Shown: in pieces, positions 1 to 7,498 of the stretch | How positions within the stretch are numbered: the first letter of the stretch is position 1 | Layout of the letters: every line of letters begins with the position of its first letter | Assembly: GCA_910588185.1 (NCBI GenBank) | Contig: CAJUQR010000004.1 | Location: forward strand, 1 to 64,000 | DNA length: 64,000 nucleotides | Reading direction: 5' to 3' | DNA from: an uncultured Peptostreptococcaceae bacterium | GTDB lineage: Bacteria; Bacillota; Clostridia; Peptostreptococcales; Anaerovoracaceae | The notes under the pieces: generated by a model | Told to the model about the DNA's origin: nothing | What the model saw: the letters and a program-made list of their open reading frames with translations, nothing else | Database searches by the model: none | Program-made: the position numbers and the translations under genes

Positions 1-2
1 AT

Positions 3-92
3 GGAATAGAGGTAATACCGATAGAGTTTGATGAGGTAATGAAGGGATTTGGAGCAATACATTGTTGTACTGCATTCCTTAAGAGAGGTTAA
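3..92 (+). CDS. C-terminal end of an amidinotransferase / dimethylargininase-type hydrolase (partial)
   Basis: Only the last 29 codons are in the window; the gene enters from the left edge and ends with TAA at 90-92. The readable tail contains GFGAIHCCTAFLKRG. In the guanidino-group-modifying superfamily (arginine deiminase, dimethylargininase, amidinotransferases) the catalytic cysteine lies close to the C-terminus in a context like GGGSVHC, and this tail fits that pattern, with His-Cys aligned to the catalytic position. The stop lies 3 bases before the next start, so it is probably the upstream partner of the amidohydrolase operon. Family assignment rests on a short tail, so the substrate (arginine, methylarginine or other) cannot be stated. 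Confidence 0.55.
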   Translation, partial: GIEVIPIEFDEVMKGFGAIHCCTAFLKRG

Positions 93-95
93 GTT

Positions 96-1724
96 ATGAA
101 AAAGATTTTTGTAAACGGAAGATTTAGAACTATGGATCAGGAAGATCATCTTTATGAAGCTATAGCTTGTGAAGACGGCAAGATTATTGCCCTTGGAACT
201 ACAGATGAAATTATGAAAATGGCTGATGGATGCGATGTTACAGATCTGGGCGGTAAAGATGTGCTTCCGGGTTTCATCGATGCGCATATTCATTTGCTTG
301 ATCACGCTATTTTTGAAAAAAAGACAGCGCTGCTGGGCGGAGCACGTTCAGCAGAAGAAATGGTTGAGATAACAAAACAATATATAAAAGATAACAATAT
401 ACCTGAAGGTGAATGGGTTACAGGATTCGGATGGGATCAGGAATTATTCCCTGATGGTCAGTTCCCTACTATTAAACAGCTTGATTTGATTTCAGATAAA
501 CACCCAATAATGCTGAACAGAAGATGCGGAACTATCTGTGCTGCAAATTCCATGGCTATGAAGATTGCAGGAATTGATAAAAATACTCCTGATCCTCAAG
601 GAGGTGAGCTGGTACGTTTTGAAGACGGCAGTCCTACAGGTGTTATGCTTGAAAGTGCAATGAGCCTAATAGGAGATTGTGTTCCTAAGCTTGATGATAA
701 AATGCAGATGAAAGAGCTTTTGGAATTTTCTTTCCATGAGATGGTTAAAAATGGAGTAACAGTTGCACATACAGAAGACTTTTATTCTGTAGGTGATAAA
801 CGTGCTCTGTGGGAGGCATATCTGGAACTTTGTGTCGAGGGTAAAATGCCTATAGATTTGGTATTGCAGCTGCGTATTCACAGACCTGATCAGCTTCAGG
901 AATTCTTCGATTTTGGATTCCATTCATGGCAGCGTTTTGGCAAAATTAAAATAGGACCGATAAAGTTTTTAGGCGATGGCTCATTGGGAGCTTGGTCAGC
1001 AGGACTTAATGAACCTTACAGCGACAAACCGGATACATGCGGATGTTTGTACTGGAATAAAGAAGAATTGAGTACCATTGCAAAAGAAATAGTAGATCAT
1101 GATTTTGACTTGACTATTCATGCTATTGGAGACGCAGCGGTGGAGACATTCTTAGACGGATGTATTTCTGTAAAAGATGAAATAAAAGCCAAGGGACTTC
1201 GTCCTTCTGTAATACATAGCCAGATAATGAATGAGCGCATATTTGAAAAATATAAAGTGGTAGATGCAATAGGCTTGGTACAGCCTATGTACATTCATTC
1301 TGACTGGAGCATTGCAGACTCCAGAGTAGGCGAGAGAATGAAGACCAGCTATTGTTTTGGAAGCATGTTAAAAGATGGAATAAGATTGGCTGCAGGTTCT
1401 GATTTGCCTATAGAATCTGTAAATCCTCTTGAAGGAATGCAGGTAAATATAACGAGAAGAGATCTTTCAGGAAATCCTGAAGGTGGCTGGTATCCTGAAG
1501 AGAAGCTCTCAAGACTCGATGCAGTTAAACTTCATACTATTTATGGAGCGTATGTTTCCAAAGATGAGGATTCGATAGGGTCTTTAGAGGTAGGAAAACG
1601 TGCTAACTTTGTAGTATTATCTGATGATGTGTTCTCAGTACAGGAGGATAAGATAAAAGATATAAAAGTGCTGAATACTTACATTGATGCTGATTGTAAG
1701 TACAGCAGTGAAGAGGAGGAATAA
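96..1724 (+). CDS. amidohydrolase family protein (YtcJ-like)
   Basis: A 542-residue metal-dependent hydrolase of the amidohydrolase superfamily, YtcJ branch. It opens with the usual small beta-sandwich (residues 1-50). The metal-binding DAHIH motif follows PGFI near residue 60. Other conserved sites are PIKFLGDGSLG near 288, IHAIGDAAVE near 340, a His in HSQIMN near 375 and the late AGSDLPIES Asp motif near 433. These proteins hydrolyse C-N bonds of amides or cyclic amides in the cytoplasm; the substrate is not predictable. AGAGAGG at 83-89 precedes the ATG. The stop TAA at 1722-1724 almost abuts the following gene, so the two are co-transcribed. With the preceding amidinotransferase-type gene this looks like a small catabolic operon for a nitrogen compound (inference). 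Confidence 0.88.
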   Translation: MKKIFVNGRFRTMDQEDHLYEAIACEDGKIIALGTTDEIMKMADGCDVTDLGGKDVLPGFIDAHIHLLDHAIFEKKTALLGGARSAEEMVEITKQYIKDNNIPEGEWVTGFGWDQELFPDGQFPTIKQLDLISDKHPIMLNRRCGTICAANSMAMKIAGIDKNTPDPQGGELVRFEDGSPTGVMLESAMSLIGDCVPKLDDKMQMKELLEFSFHEMVKNGVTVAHTEDFYSVGDKRALWEAYLELCVEGKMPIDLVLQLRIHRPDQLQEFFDFGFHSWQRFGKIKIGPIKFLGDGSLGAWSAGLNEPYSDKPDTCGCLYWNKEELSTIAKEIVDHDFDLTIHAIGDAAVETFLDGCISVKDEIKAKGLRPSVIHSQIMNERIFEKYKVVDAIGLVQPMYIHSDWSIADSRVGERMKTSYCFGSMLKDGIRLAAGSDLPIESVNPLEGMQVNITRRDLSGNPEGGWYPEEKLSRLDAVKLHTIYGAYVSKDEDSIGSLEVGKRANFVVLSDDVFSVQEDKIKDIKVLNTYIDADCKYSSEEEE

Positions 1725-1725
1725 A

Positions 1726-2544
1726 ATGAGAAAAAATTGGCCTGATGGAGTAAAAATGGGTGTTGCATTGACATTTGATTTAGATGCTGAAACATTTTGG
1801 TTTTCCAGAACTATGGAAAGCATGTACAACCCTAATTTGATGGCAGAGGGAGCTTATGGTCCTAAGGTAGGTGTTCCTAGAATTCTTGATATGCTTGATA
1901 GACAACAGCTCAAAGCTACTTTCTTTATTCCGGGATGGGTAATAGAACACCATACTGAAATTTGCAGAGAAATAGTAAGACGTGGTCATGAAATAGGATA
2001 TCATGGGTATCTCCATGAAAAGACTTGGTTCCCAGAACAAGATAAAGAGCTGGTAGAAAAGACAAAAAAAATAATGAAAGATTTGCTTGGAGTTGAGCCT
2101 CTTGGATATAGAGCGCCGGAAGCAAATTTGACTGAAGAAACTATTGCTAACGTAATGGCAAGCGGATTCGAGTATTCATCCAATACGATGGATTGTGACT
2201 GGCCTTATTACCATGAGGGTGAGGACGGAAAGAAGCTCATAGAATTACCATTTTCATGGCTCTATGATGATACCTCTCATTTCTTTTTCACACTTCAGCA
2301 GCCTGAGAGAAGAAGAATTTGTTCACCGCAGTATGTAAGAGATATATGGCAGAGTGAATTTGACGGGCTGTATGAAGAAGGCGGACTTCTCAATTTTGTC
2401 CTTCATCCTCAATGTATAGGAAGAATAAGCAGAGTTAAGATGCTGGAAGATCTTATATGTTACATGAAGACAAAACCTGGTGTAGCTATAGGACCTGCTT
2501 TAGAAATCAGTCGTTTGGCAAGAGAAGGTCTTGAACAGGAATAA
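1726..2544 (+). CDS. polysaccharide deacetylase (NodB-fold) family hydrolase
   Basis: A 272-residue cytoplasmic protein (no signal peptide) with the NodB/CE4 fold: VALTFDLDAE near residue 13 holds the Asp-Asp metal motif, GHEIGYHGYLHE near 88 the metal His pair, and YRAPEAN near 127 the motif-3 Arg. Leaderless members include PuuE-type allantoinases and imidase-like amide hydrolases, so the substrate is more likely a small cyclic amide than a cell-wall polymer. Start chosen at ATG 1726, preceded by GAGGAGG at 1714-1720; an upstream in-frame start at 1684 lies inside the amidohydrolase gene and lacks a ribosome binding site. It is followed by an intrinsic terminator. Pairing with the upstream amidohydrolase supports a shared ring-opening or deamidation pathway (inference). 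Confidence 0.85.
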   Translation: MRKNWPDGVKMGVALTFDLDAETFWFSRTMESMYNPNLMAEGAYGPKVGVPRILDMLDRQQLKATFFIPGWVIEHHTEICREIVRRGHEIGYHGYLHEKTWFPEQDKELVEKTKKIMKDLLGVEPLGYRAPEANLTEETIANVMASGFEYSSNTMDCDWPYYHEGEDGKKLIELPFSWLYDDTSHFFFTLQQPERRRICSPQYVRDIWQSEFDGLYEEGGLLNFVLHPQCIGRISRVKMLEDLICYMKTKPGVAIGPALEISRLAREGLEQE

Positions 2545-2557
2545 ATAATTTTATAGG

Positions 2558-2591
2558 CTGAATACGGTTGAATACCGTATTCAGTTTTTTT
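2558..2591 (+). terminator. intrinsic terminator after the deacetylase-fold gene
   Basis: Perfect 11-bp stem CTGAATACGGT (2558-2568) / ACCGTATTCAG (2574-2584) with a 5-base loop, followed by seven T. It closes the amidohydrolase operon. Confidence 0.92.
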
Positions 2592-2653
2592 ATGGATGTA
2601 CCTTACTATAATATTGTTGACAGACGAAGCGCATAGTGATATACTAACCCTTG

Positions 2654-2673
2654 TTGACAACTAAAGTTGTCAA
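2654..2673. promoter_or_regulatory. inverted repeat, candidate Xre operator
   Basis: TTGACAAC-TAAA-GTTGTCAA is a perfect 8-bp inverted repeat about 90 bp upstream of the xre-like gene. Further TGTCA half-sites occur near 2689 and 2704. The first arm also resembles a -35 box (TTGACA). Autoregulation by the downstream HTH protein is inferred. A run of eight G (2720-2727) lies between this site and the start codon. Confidence 0.5.
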
Positions 2674-2764
2674 AATGTAAAGCAAAATTGTCATAATATA
2701 ACATGTCAAAAAATGCTGCGGGGGGGGTATTACCTTCTCGCCATAGAGAGGAGCAGCGATATAT

Positions 2765-2974
2765 ATGCCACTTAAAAACAGGCTTAAAGAGTATCGAGCG
2801 AAAATTGGGGTCAATCAGTCTGACTTCGGCAAAATGGTAGATGTTTCGAGACAGACTATAAGCCAGATAGAGCGAGGCGATTATTCGCCTTCCGTGACTT
2901 TAGCCTTGAAGATAGCCAAGGTATTTGATGCAAAAGTGGAGGAGATCTTTTCCTATGAGGAGGATGAGATATGA
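2765..2974 (+). CDS. Xre-family helix-turn-helix transcriptional regulator
   Basis: A 69-residue single-domain DNA-binding protein. The HTH_3 fold covers nearly the whole chain: LKEYRAKIGVNQSDFGKMV, then VSRQTISQIERGDYSPSV (recognition helix), then LALKIAKVFDAKVEEIF. This is the compact YozG/Cro type commonly found ahead of small membrane-protein or ABC operons. AGAGAGGAG at 2746-2754 serves the ATG. Its stop overlaps the next start by 4 bases (ATGA), indicating translational coupling. It probably represses its own operon through the upstream inverted repeat (inference). Confidence 0.9.
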   Translation: MPLKNRLKEYRAKIGVNQSDFGKMVDVSRQTISQIERGDYSPSVTLALKIAKVFDAKVEEIFSYEEDEI

Positions 2975-3768
2975 ACAGTGAAAAAAATAAAAGAGAAAAC
3001 AGAAAAGCTTTAAAGGTTTTTATACCGATTATTATAGTTGCGGCGGTAATAGGAGGTATTATAGGGGGATTTTCTTCTACAGATACTGCTGAAAGCGTGG
3101 CAGATATAATAGGGGACTTTTTTGGTAAATTAATATTTGCAATATCACCTTATATGGTTATTGCTGCCGTTATAACCGGAGTGGTTTTATCTATCAGATA
3201 TTATAAAATTTCCAAAAAAAGTTTTGAAAAATGTAAATTAGAAGAAGATGAAGAAAAACAGGAAAAGCTCTATCAATTTGCAGATAAGACTCTTGCAAAA
3301 GGTATGATGGTTATAGGCATTACAGAAATAGTTGCTTTTATATTCTTTTCAGGGCTGCTTGCATATATCGAAAGATATATTGAAGAAAAACACATTATAT
3401 ATATGGCGACACTGGCGGTATTTATATTGGGAAGCTTTAGCAGAATTAAAATACAGCAGCTTATGATAGACTTTCAAAAGATTATGAATCCGGAAAAGAC
3501 AGGAAGTGCATATGATTTTAATTTTCAAAAGAAATGGGAGAACAGCTGTGATGAGCTTGAGAAGTTTATGATTTATAAATCTGCATATAAAGCGTATCGT
3601 GTGGGTTCGCTGACTTGTGCAATTGTTTTTATAGTACTTATGTTATTTAGCTTTTTCTTTGACTATGGCCCTATGCCTGCTATGGCCGTGGGATTAATAT
3701 GGCTTGTAAGCGTTGCTTCTTATTACAGAGAAGCCATGAGATTGGAAAAAGATAAAATAAATTTATAA
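2971..3768 (+). CDS. multi-pass membrane protein, DUF3169-like
   Basis: A 265-residue integral membrane protein. Predicted transmembrane segments are near residues 15-35, 50-72 and 110-135, a short one near 140-155, and two near the C-terminus (about 213-250). A basic/acidic cytoplasmic stretch (KCKLEEDEEKQEK) follows the second helix. Size, topology and position directly behind an Xre regulator match the DUF3169 family of Firmicutes, whose function is unknown. It overlaps the regulator by 4 bases and is followed after 12 bases by an ABC ATPase, so it is part of the same operon. Family recognition is by pattern only. Confidence 0.7.
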   Translation: MNSEKNKRENRKALKVFIPIIIVAAVIGGIIGGFSSTDTAESVADIIGDFFGKLIFAISPYMVIAAVITGVVLSIRYYKISKKSFEKCKLEEDEEKQEKLYQFADKTLAKGMMVIGITEIVAFIFFSGLLAYIERYIEEKHIIYMATLAVFILGSFSRIKIQQLMIDFQKIMNPEKTGSAYDFNFQKKWENSCDELEKFMIYKSAYKAYRVGSLTCAIVFIVLMLFSFFFDYGPMPAMAVGLIWLVSVASYYREAMRLEKDKINL

Positions 3769-3780
3769 AGGGGAGTAAAA

Positions 3781-4758
3781 ATGAGTTTAGTAGTAAAGAA
3801 TTTGACAAAGTCTTACGGCGACAAAGTTGTAGTAGACAATCTCAGTTTTGAAATGAAAGAACCGGGCGTATATGCGCTTCTTGGAACAAACGGAGCCGGC
3901 AAGACAACATCCATAAGAATGATGCTTAATATGCTTTCCCGTGACAGCGGAGAAGTTCTGTGGAATGGAAAACCGTTAACTACAGACATTTGCAACGTAG
4001 GATATTTAGCAGAAGAAAGAGGACTTTATCCTAAGTATTCCTTGATGGATCAGCTGATATATTTTGCTGCGCTTAGAGGAGTCCCAAAAGATGAGGCTAA
4101 ACAAAGAATAAAATATTGGGCAAAAAGGCTTGAGGCAGAGGAGTATTTGTATCCTGCCGCCGAAAGCGCACAAACTTTAGGCGATAAGAAAAAGATTGGA
4201 GCAAGACAAAGAAAAAAAGCGTTTAAACCTAAGCTTGCCGATCAGCTTTCAAAGGGAAATCAGCAGAAGATACAATTTATGATTGCACTCATATCTGACC
4301 CTGAGCTTATTATTCTTGACGAACCTCTTTCCGGTCTGGATCCTGTGAATACAGATTTGTTCAAAGGAATAATAAGAGAACAGATTGCGGCCGGCAAATA
4401 TTTAATAATGTCCAGCCATCAGATGGCTACAGTAGAAGAGTTTTGTACGGATATAACTATTATGGATAGATCCAAATCTGTTCTACAGGGTAATCTTAAT
4501 GAAATAAAGAAAAGCTATGGCAGGGTAAACTTACATTTAAAGACTGAGCAAGATGCAAGAGAGATAATAGAAAACAGCGGAGCTTTGATAGTTACAGAAA
4601 AAGAAAGAGAATATCAAATTAAAGTTTCCGGAGAAGAACAAGCAAATAGATTGCTGGCAGACCTTATGCAAAATGGGATTACCGTAATAACTTTTGATCT
4701 CAGAGAACCGTCTCTTCACGAAATATTCGTAGAAAAAGTAGGTGAAGTACATGAATAG
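3781..4758 (+). CDS. ABC transporter ATP-binding protein (NatA-like exporter)
   Basis: A 325-residue ATPase subunit. Walker A GTNGAGKT is at residues 35-42; the signature is the divergent LSKGNQQKIQ; Walker B with D-loop is LIILDEPLSGLDP; a switch His follows in SSHQM. An extra basic stretch (about residues 120-155, GDKKKIGARQRKKAFKPK) lies between the Q-loop region and the signature. A C-terminal domain of about 90 residues is typical of the NatA/drug-efflux subfamily. GGGGAG at 3770-3775 precedes the ATG. It overlaps the permease gene by 8 bases from ATG 4751. With the two permeases it should form an efflux pump (sodium or drug/peptide; substrate not determinable). Confidence 0.9.
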   Translation: MSLVVKNLTKSYGDKVVVDNLSFEMKEPGVYALLGTNGAGKTTSIRMMLNMLSRDSGEVLWNGKPLTTDICNVGYLAEERGLYPKYSLMDQLIYFAALRGVPKDEAKQRIKYWAKRLEAEEYLYPAAESAQTLGDKKKIGARQRKKAFKPKLADQLSKGNQQKIQFMIALISDPELIILDEPLSGLDPVNTDLFKGIIREQIAAGKYLIMSSHQMATVEEFCTDITIMDRSKSVLQGNLNEIKKSYGRVNLHLKTEQDAREIIENSGALIVTEKEREYQIKVSGEEQANRLLADLMQNGITVITFDLREPSLHEIFVEKVGEVHE

Positions 4759-5728
4759 TAAGGGCAAGCTTATGGGACTTGGCAAAGTATATAAGTTTTC
4801 TTTGCATCAGTTGTTTAAGAGCAAATCTAATCTGATTTCATTTGGAGTATTTATTCTGGTAGCCATAATATCAGTACCTGCGATGTGTTTATTCATGGAC
4901 GGTGATTCAGCAGGGACATCAGGGTTCAGCTCTGAGGTCATGACGATGGAAGAATTCTTTACCAGGGATGAAGTGGGATTTGACGCCAGATATGGAGTTC
5001 AGATGGCATATTCCGTATTAGTTATGATCGTATGTATATTCTCATGTTCATATATAGTCAGATCTATAATAGAAGAAAAATCATCAAAACTGGTAGAAAC
5101 ATTGATGGTCAGCGTTAAATCAGAATCCATGATATTAGGCAAAATTTTTGCTGTTATGACTTTTATCTTCGTAATGATTGGGCTTTTGTTTACGGCTTTT
5201 GGAGTATCTTATTTTGTTACAGGTATGTTTATGGATACTTCTGTAATAGGAAATACTTTGGCAGGTATGGGAATAACTTCAGACTTGCTTAACATAGGTC
5301 CGGAAGTTATCTTGGTAGCTGTAGTATCGCTTTTGTTTGCATACATGACTTTTGCATTGATATCAGCCTTGAGCGGTGCGGGATGTTCCAATATGGAAGA
5401 TGTAGAGGCAGCAAATATGACTGCTATGATGGTAATACTCATAGGCTATATGGCGGCAACAATGGCTTCTGCTTTTGGAAGTGCTCCTGTAATTTTCATG
5501 TCGCTTTGTCCTATATTATCAGCATTTGCTGCACCTGCAAATTTTATTATAGGTGATATAGGCTTTTTAACTTTACTTGGGTCATGGGCTATACAAATAT
5601 TATGTATCTTCCTCATACATAAGTTGTCAGGACGTGTGTATGACAGCTTGATAATGTATAAAGGCAACAGGCTTAAAATGAGACAAATTATTTCTATGGC
5701 AGGAATAAACAGAAAGGGGGAAAAGTAG
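4751..5728 (+). CDS. ABC transporter permease (ABC-2 / NatB type)
   Basis: A 325-residue permease with an N-terminal helix (about residues 22-45), an extracytoplasmic segment of about 55 residues and a bundle of five or six C-terminal helices, the ABC-2 membrane layout. Helix 2 is followed by IIEEKSSKLVETLMVS, a motif of NatB-like permeases. ATG 4751 is preferred because AGGTGAAG (4740-4747) sits just before it; the alternative GTG at 4742 has poor ribosome-binding context. It ends immediately before the next permease (stop 5726-5728, ATG 5729). Confidence 0.85.
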   Translation: MNSKGKLMGLGKVYKFSLHQLFKSKSNLISFGVFILVAIISVPAMCLFMDGDSAGTSGFSSEVMTMEEFFTRDEVGFDARYGVQMAYSVLVMIVCIFSCSYIVRSIIEEKSSKLVETLMVSVKSESMILGKIFAVMTFIFVMIGLLFTAFGVSYFVTGMFMDTSVIGNTLAGMGITSDLLNIGPEVILVAVVSLLFAYMTFALISALSGAGCSNMEDVEAANMTAMMVILIGYMAATMASAFGSAPVIFMSLCPILSAFAAPANFIIGDIGFLTLLGSWAIQILCIFLIHKLSGRVYDSLIMYKGNRLKMRQIISMAGINRKGEK

Positions 5729-7036
5729 ATGAAAGGACAATTCAGAGGGCTTTCTAAGATTTTTTCCTTTACGTTTATGCAGCATGTTAAAAGCAAAGGG
5801 TATAAAAATACAACTATAATAATTGGCCTTTTATGCCTGTTAATTCCTGCATTGATAATGACAGGAATAGAGTATTTGGGCAGTGATGACACGTCAGACG
5901 TTGACAGTACGGATGTAATTGTCAGTATGGAGCAGCTAAATCGTGTATTGGTTGTAGACATGACGGAAGGGGAAGCATTCGATACGTCATTGATAGGCCA
6001 AGCTGCTAAAGAGATGACGGGAACAGATATGGAAATTGTCAATATGGGCAAGGATTTTGATACAGCCAGAAGTACTGCATCGGGAACCAGCGATACATTG
6101 ATAATGGTCATAGAACAAGAGGGGACTTTATATAAAACAAATATTGTAATACCTGATGGCAGCAATATTTCTGAGGATGTAGTTTATCAATTTCAGAGTT
6201 TTGTTGATCAGTATACACAAACTGTATCAGGTGAATATGTAGATCAGCCAGATAATGAAGATCCTATCGAGGGAATTCAGGGAGGCGTTACACTTGTAGT
6301 AAGTTATTTGAACATTATGGTTTTGTACTTTTTTGTACTTGCATACGGTCAGGGTGTTGCAAACAGTGTCGTTATGGAAAAAAGTTCGAAACTTATGGAA
6401 AACTTTTTGATTTCTGTAAAGCCTACAGCAATTGTACTTGGCAAGTTGCTTGCAATAACCGCCACAGGGATAATACAATTTTTCACATGGATATTATCTC
6501 TTGTGATAAGTTTTGCGGCAGGCACAGCAATTGTAAAATCAATCAATCCGGATACGGATATGTTGGTGATTAGGGGATTTGAAATGCTTAAAGAACTGCT
6601 TGACGGAATGTTCTCACCGATAAACTGTATAATGGCTGTACTGATGATAATGCTCGGAATGCTTTTGTACTGTGCATTGGCAGGAATAGGAGGAGCCATG
6701 GCAAGTAAGACAGAGGATCTCTCTGCGGCAAACGTAATATTTACTATGGCGCTGGTTATAAGCTTCTTCGCTGCTCTTGTAGGAGGTGGCTTTGGGGAAA
6801 GTATGGATGCAGCTCCTTGGCTTGACTGGATACCGTTTACTTCAGTGCTTGTTACACCGGGAAGAGTTCTCATGGGAACACTGCCTTTGTGGAAGACAGC
6901 ATTATGCTTTGTCATATCTCTTATAACAGCGCTTCTTGCAACAGCGTTGGCAGGTAAAATTTATAAAACTATGGTGCTTTATAAAGGAGATATACCTAAA
7001 CCGGCAGATATAATAAAAATGTTGAAAAGAGCATAA
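5729..7036 (+). CDS. ABC transporter permease (ABC-2 / NatB type), second subunit
   Basis: A 435-residue permease homologous in layout to its neighbour: one N-terminal helix (about 28-48), a long extracytoplasmic domain (about 50-195) and six C-terminal helices. It has the corresponding VVMEKSSKLMENFLIS motif after helix 2. Both subunits end in a similar juxtamembrane tail (YKGNRLK here YKGDIPK), showing they arose by duplication. Its ATG touches the previous stop and GGGGGAAAAG upstream serves as ribosome binding site. Together with the ATPase it forms a heterodimeric efflux transporter controlled by the Xre protein. Confidence 0.87.
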   Translation: MKGQFRGLSKIFSFTFMQHVKSKGYKNTTIIIGLLCLLIPALIMTGIEYLGSDDTSDVDSTDVIVSMEQLNRVLVVDMTEGEAFDTSLIGQAAKEMTGTDMEIVNMGKDFDTARSTASGTSDTLIMVIEQEGTLYKTNIVIPDGSNISEDVVYQFQSFVDQYTQTVSGEYVDQPDNEDPIEGIQGGVTLVVSYLNIMVLYFFVLAYGQGVANSVVMEKSSKLMENFLISVKPTAIVLGKLLAITATGIIQFFTWILSLVISFAAGTAIVKSINPDTDMLVIRGFEMLKELLDGMFSPINCIMAVLMIMLGMLLYCALAGIGGAMASKTEDLSAANVIFTMALVISFFAALVGGGFGESMDAAPWLDWIPFTSVLVTPGRVLMGTLPLWKTALCFVISLITALLATALAGKIYKTMVLYKGDIPKPADIIKMLKRA

Positions 7037-7089
7037 AATTAGTTTATATATTTTATGTCAGGGCTTAGGCAACCAAATTTGATAAAAAA

Positions 7090-7132
7090 GGCAACCAAAT
7101 TTCCAAAAAACATGGAATTTGGTTGCCTTTTT
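7090..7132. terminator. bidirectional intrinsic terminator between convergent operons
   Basis: Stem GGCAACCAAATTTCC (7090-7104) / GGAATTTGGTTGCC (7114-7127), a 9-base loop, T-run on the plus strand and an A-run upstream that makes a T-run on the minus strand. It separates the ABC exporter from the minus-strand dsdA operon. A partial copy of the left arm (GGCAACCAAATTT) lies just upstream at 7068-7080. Confidence 0.92.
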
Positions 7133-7163
7133 TGATTCTTACACAAACAAGCAAAGATACGGT

Positions 7164-7496
7164 TTATTCTTTACAGTGGCAACATTGACAGCCCTCGCTG
7201 TGACTTTTGTGCTCAATGTGAGTAAAAGCTATATCAATTATATCGACAACGTGTTGGTCGTCTAAACTGTAAAAGATGTTTTTCCCTTCGCGGCGTGCCT
7301 TTACCAGACCTTCGTCTTTTAGCAGCTTCAGTTGGTGTGATACAGCAGATTTTGTCATTTTTATTTTTTCTGCTATATCGTTTACGCATACTTCTTTGTC
7401 TGCTATGGTACATATTATTTTCATTCTTGATTCGTCGCCTACAACTTTGAAGAAAGTCGCAGCGCGTGGTATAAGTTCTTTATCTATACTATTCAT
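7164..7496 (-). CDS. ArsR-family transcriptional regulator
   Basis: A 110-residue winged-helix repressor of the ArsR/SmtB family. The core runs FFKVVGDESRMKIICTIADKE, then VNDIAEKIKMTKSAVSHQLK (recognition helix) and the beta-wing KARREGKNIFYSL. In place of the CadC-type ELCVCD metal motif it has EVCVNDIA. The C-terminal helix ends in His-rich then Cys-rich GCQCCHCKE, so a C-terminal metal or thiol sensor site is plausible (inference). It starts 2 bases after the stop of dsdA and is the last gene of a minus-strand operon, an unusual location for a metal-type repressor. Confidence 0.88.
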   Translation of the reverse strand: MNSIDKELIPRAATFFKVVGDESRMKIICTIADKEVCVNDIAEKIKMTKSAVSHQLKLLKDEGLVKARREGKNIFYSLDDQHVVDIIDIAFTHIEHKSHSEGCQCCHCKE

Positions 7497-7498
7497 AC

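Noticed and set aside
5446..6165. 239-codon antisense reading frame opposite the ABC permease genes
   Set aside because: Shadow of the permease coding strand; low-complexity composition, no ribosome binding site, no recognisable domain.
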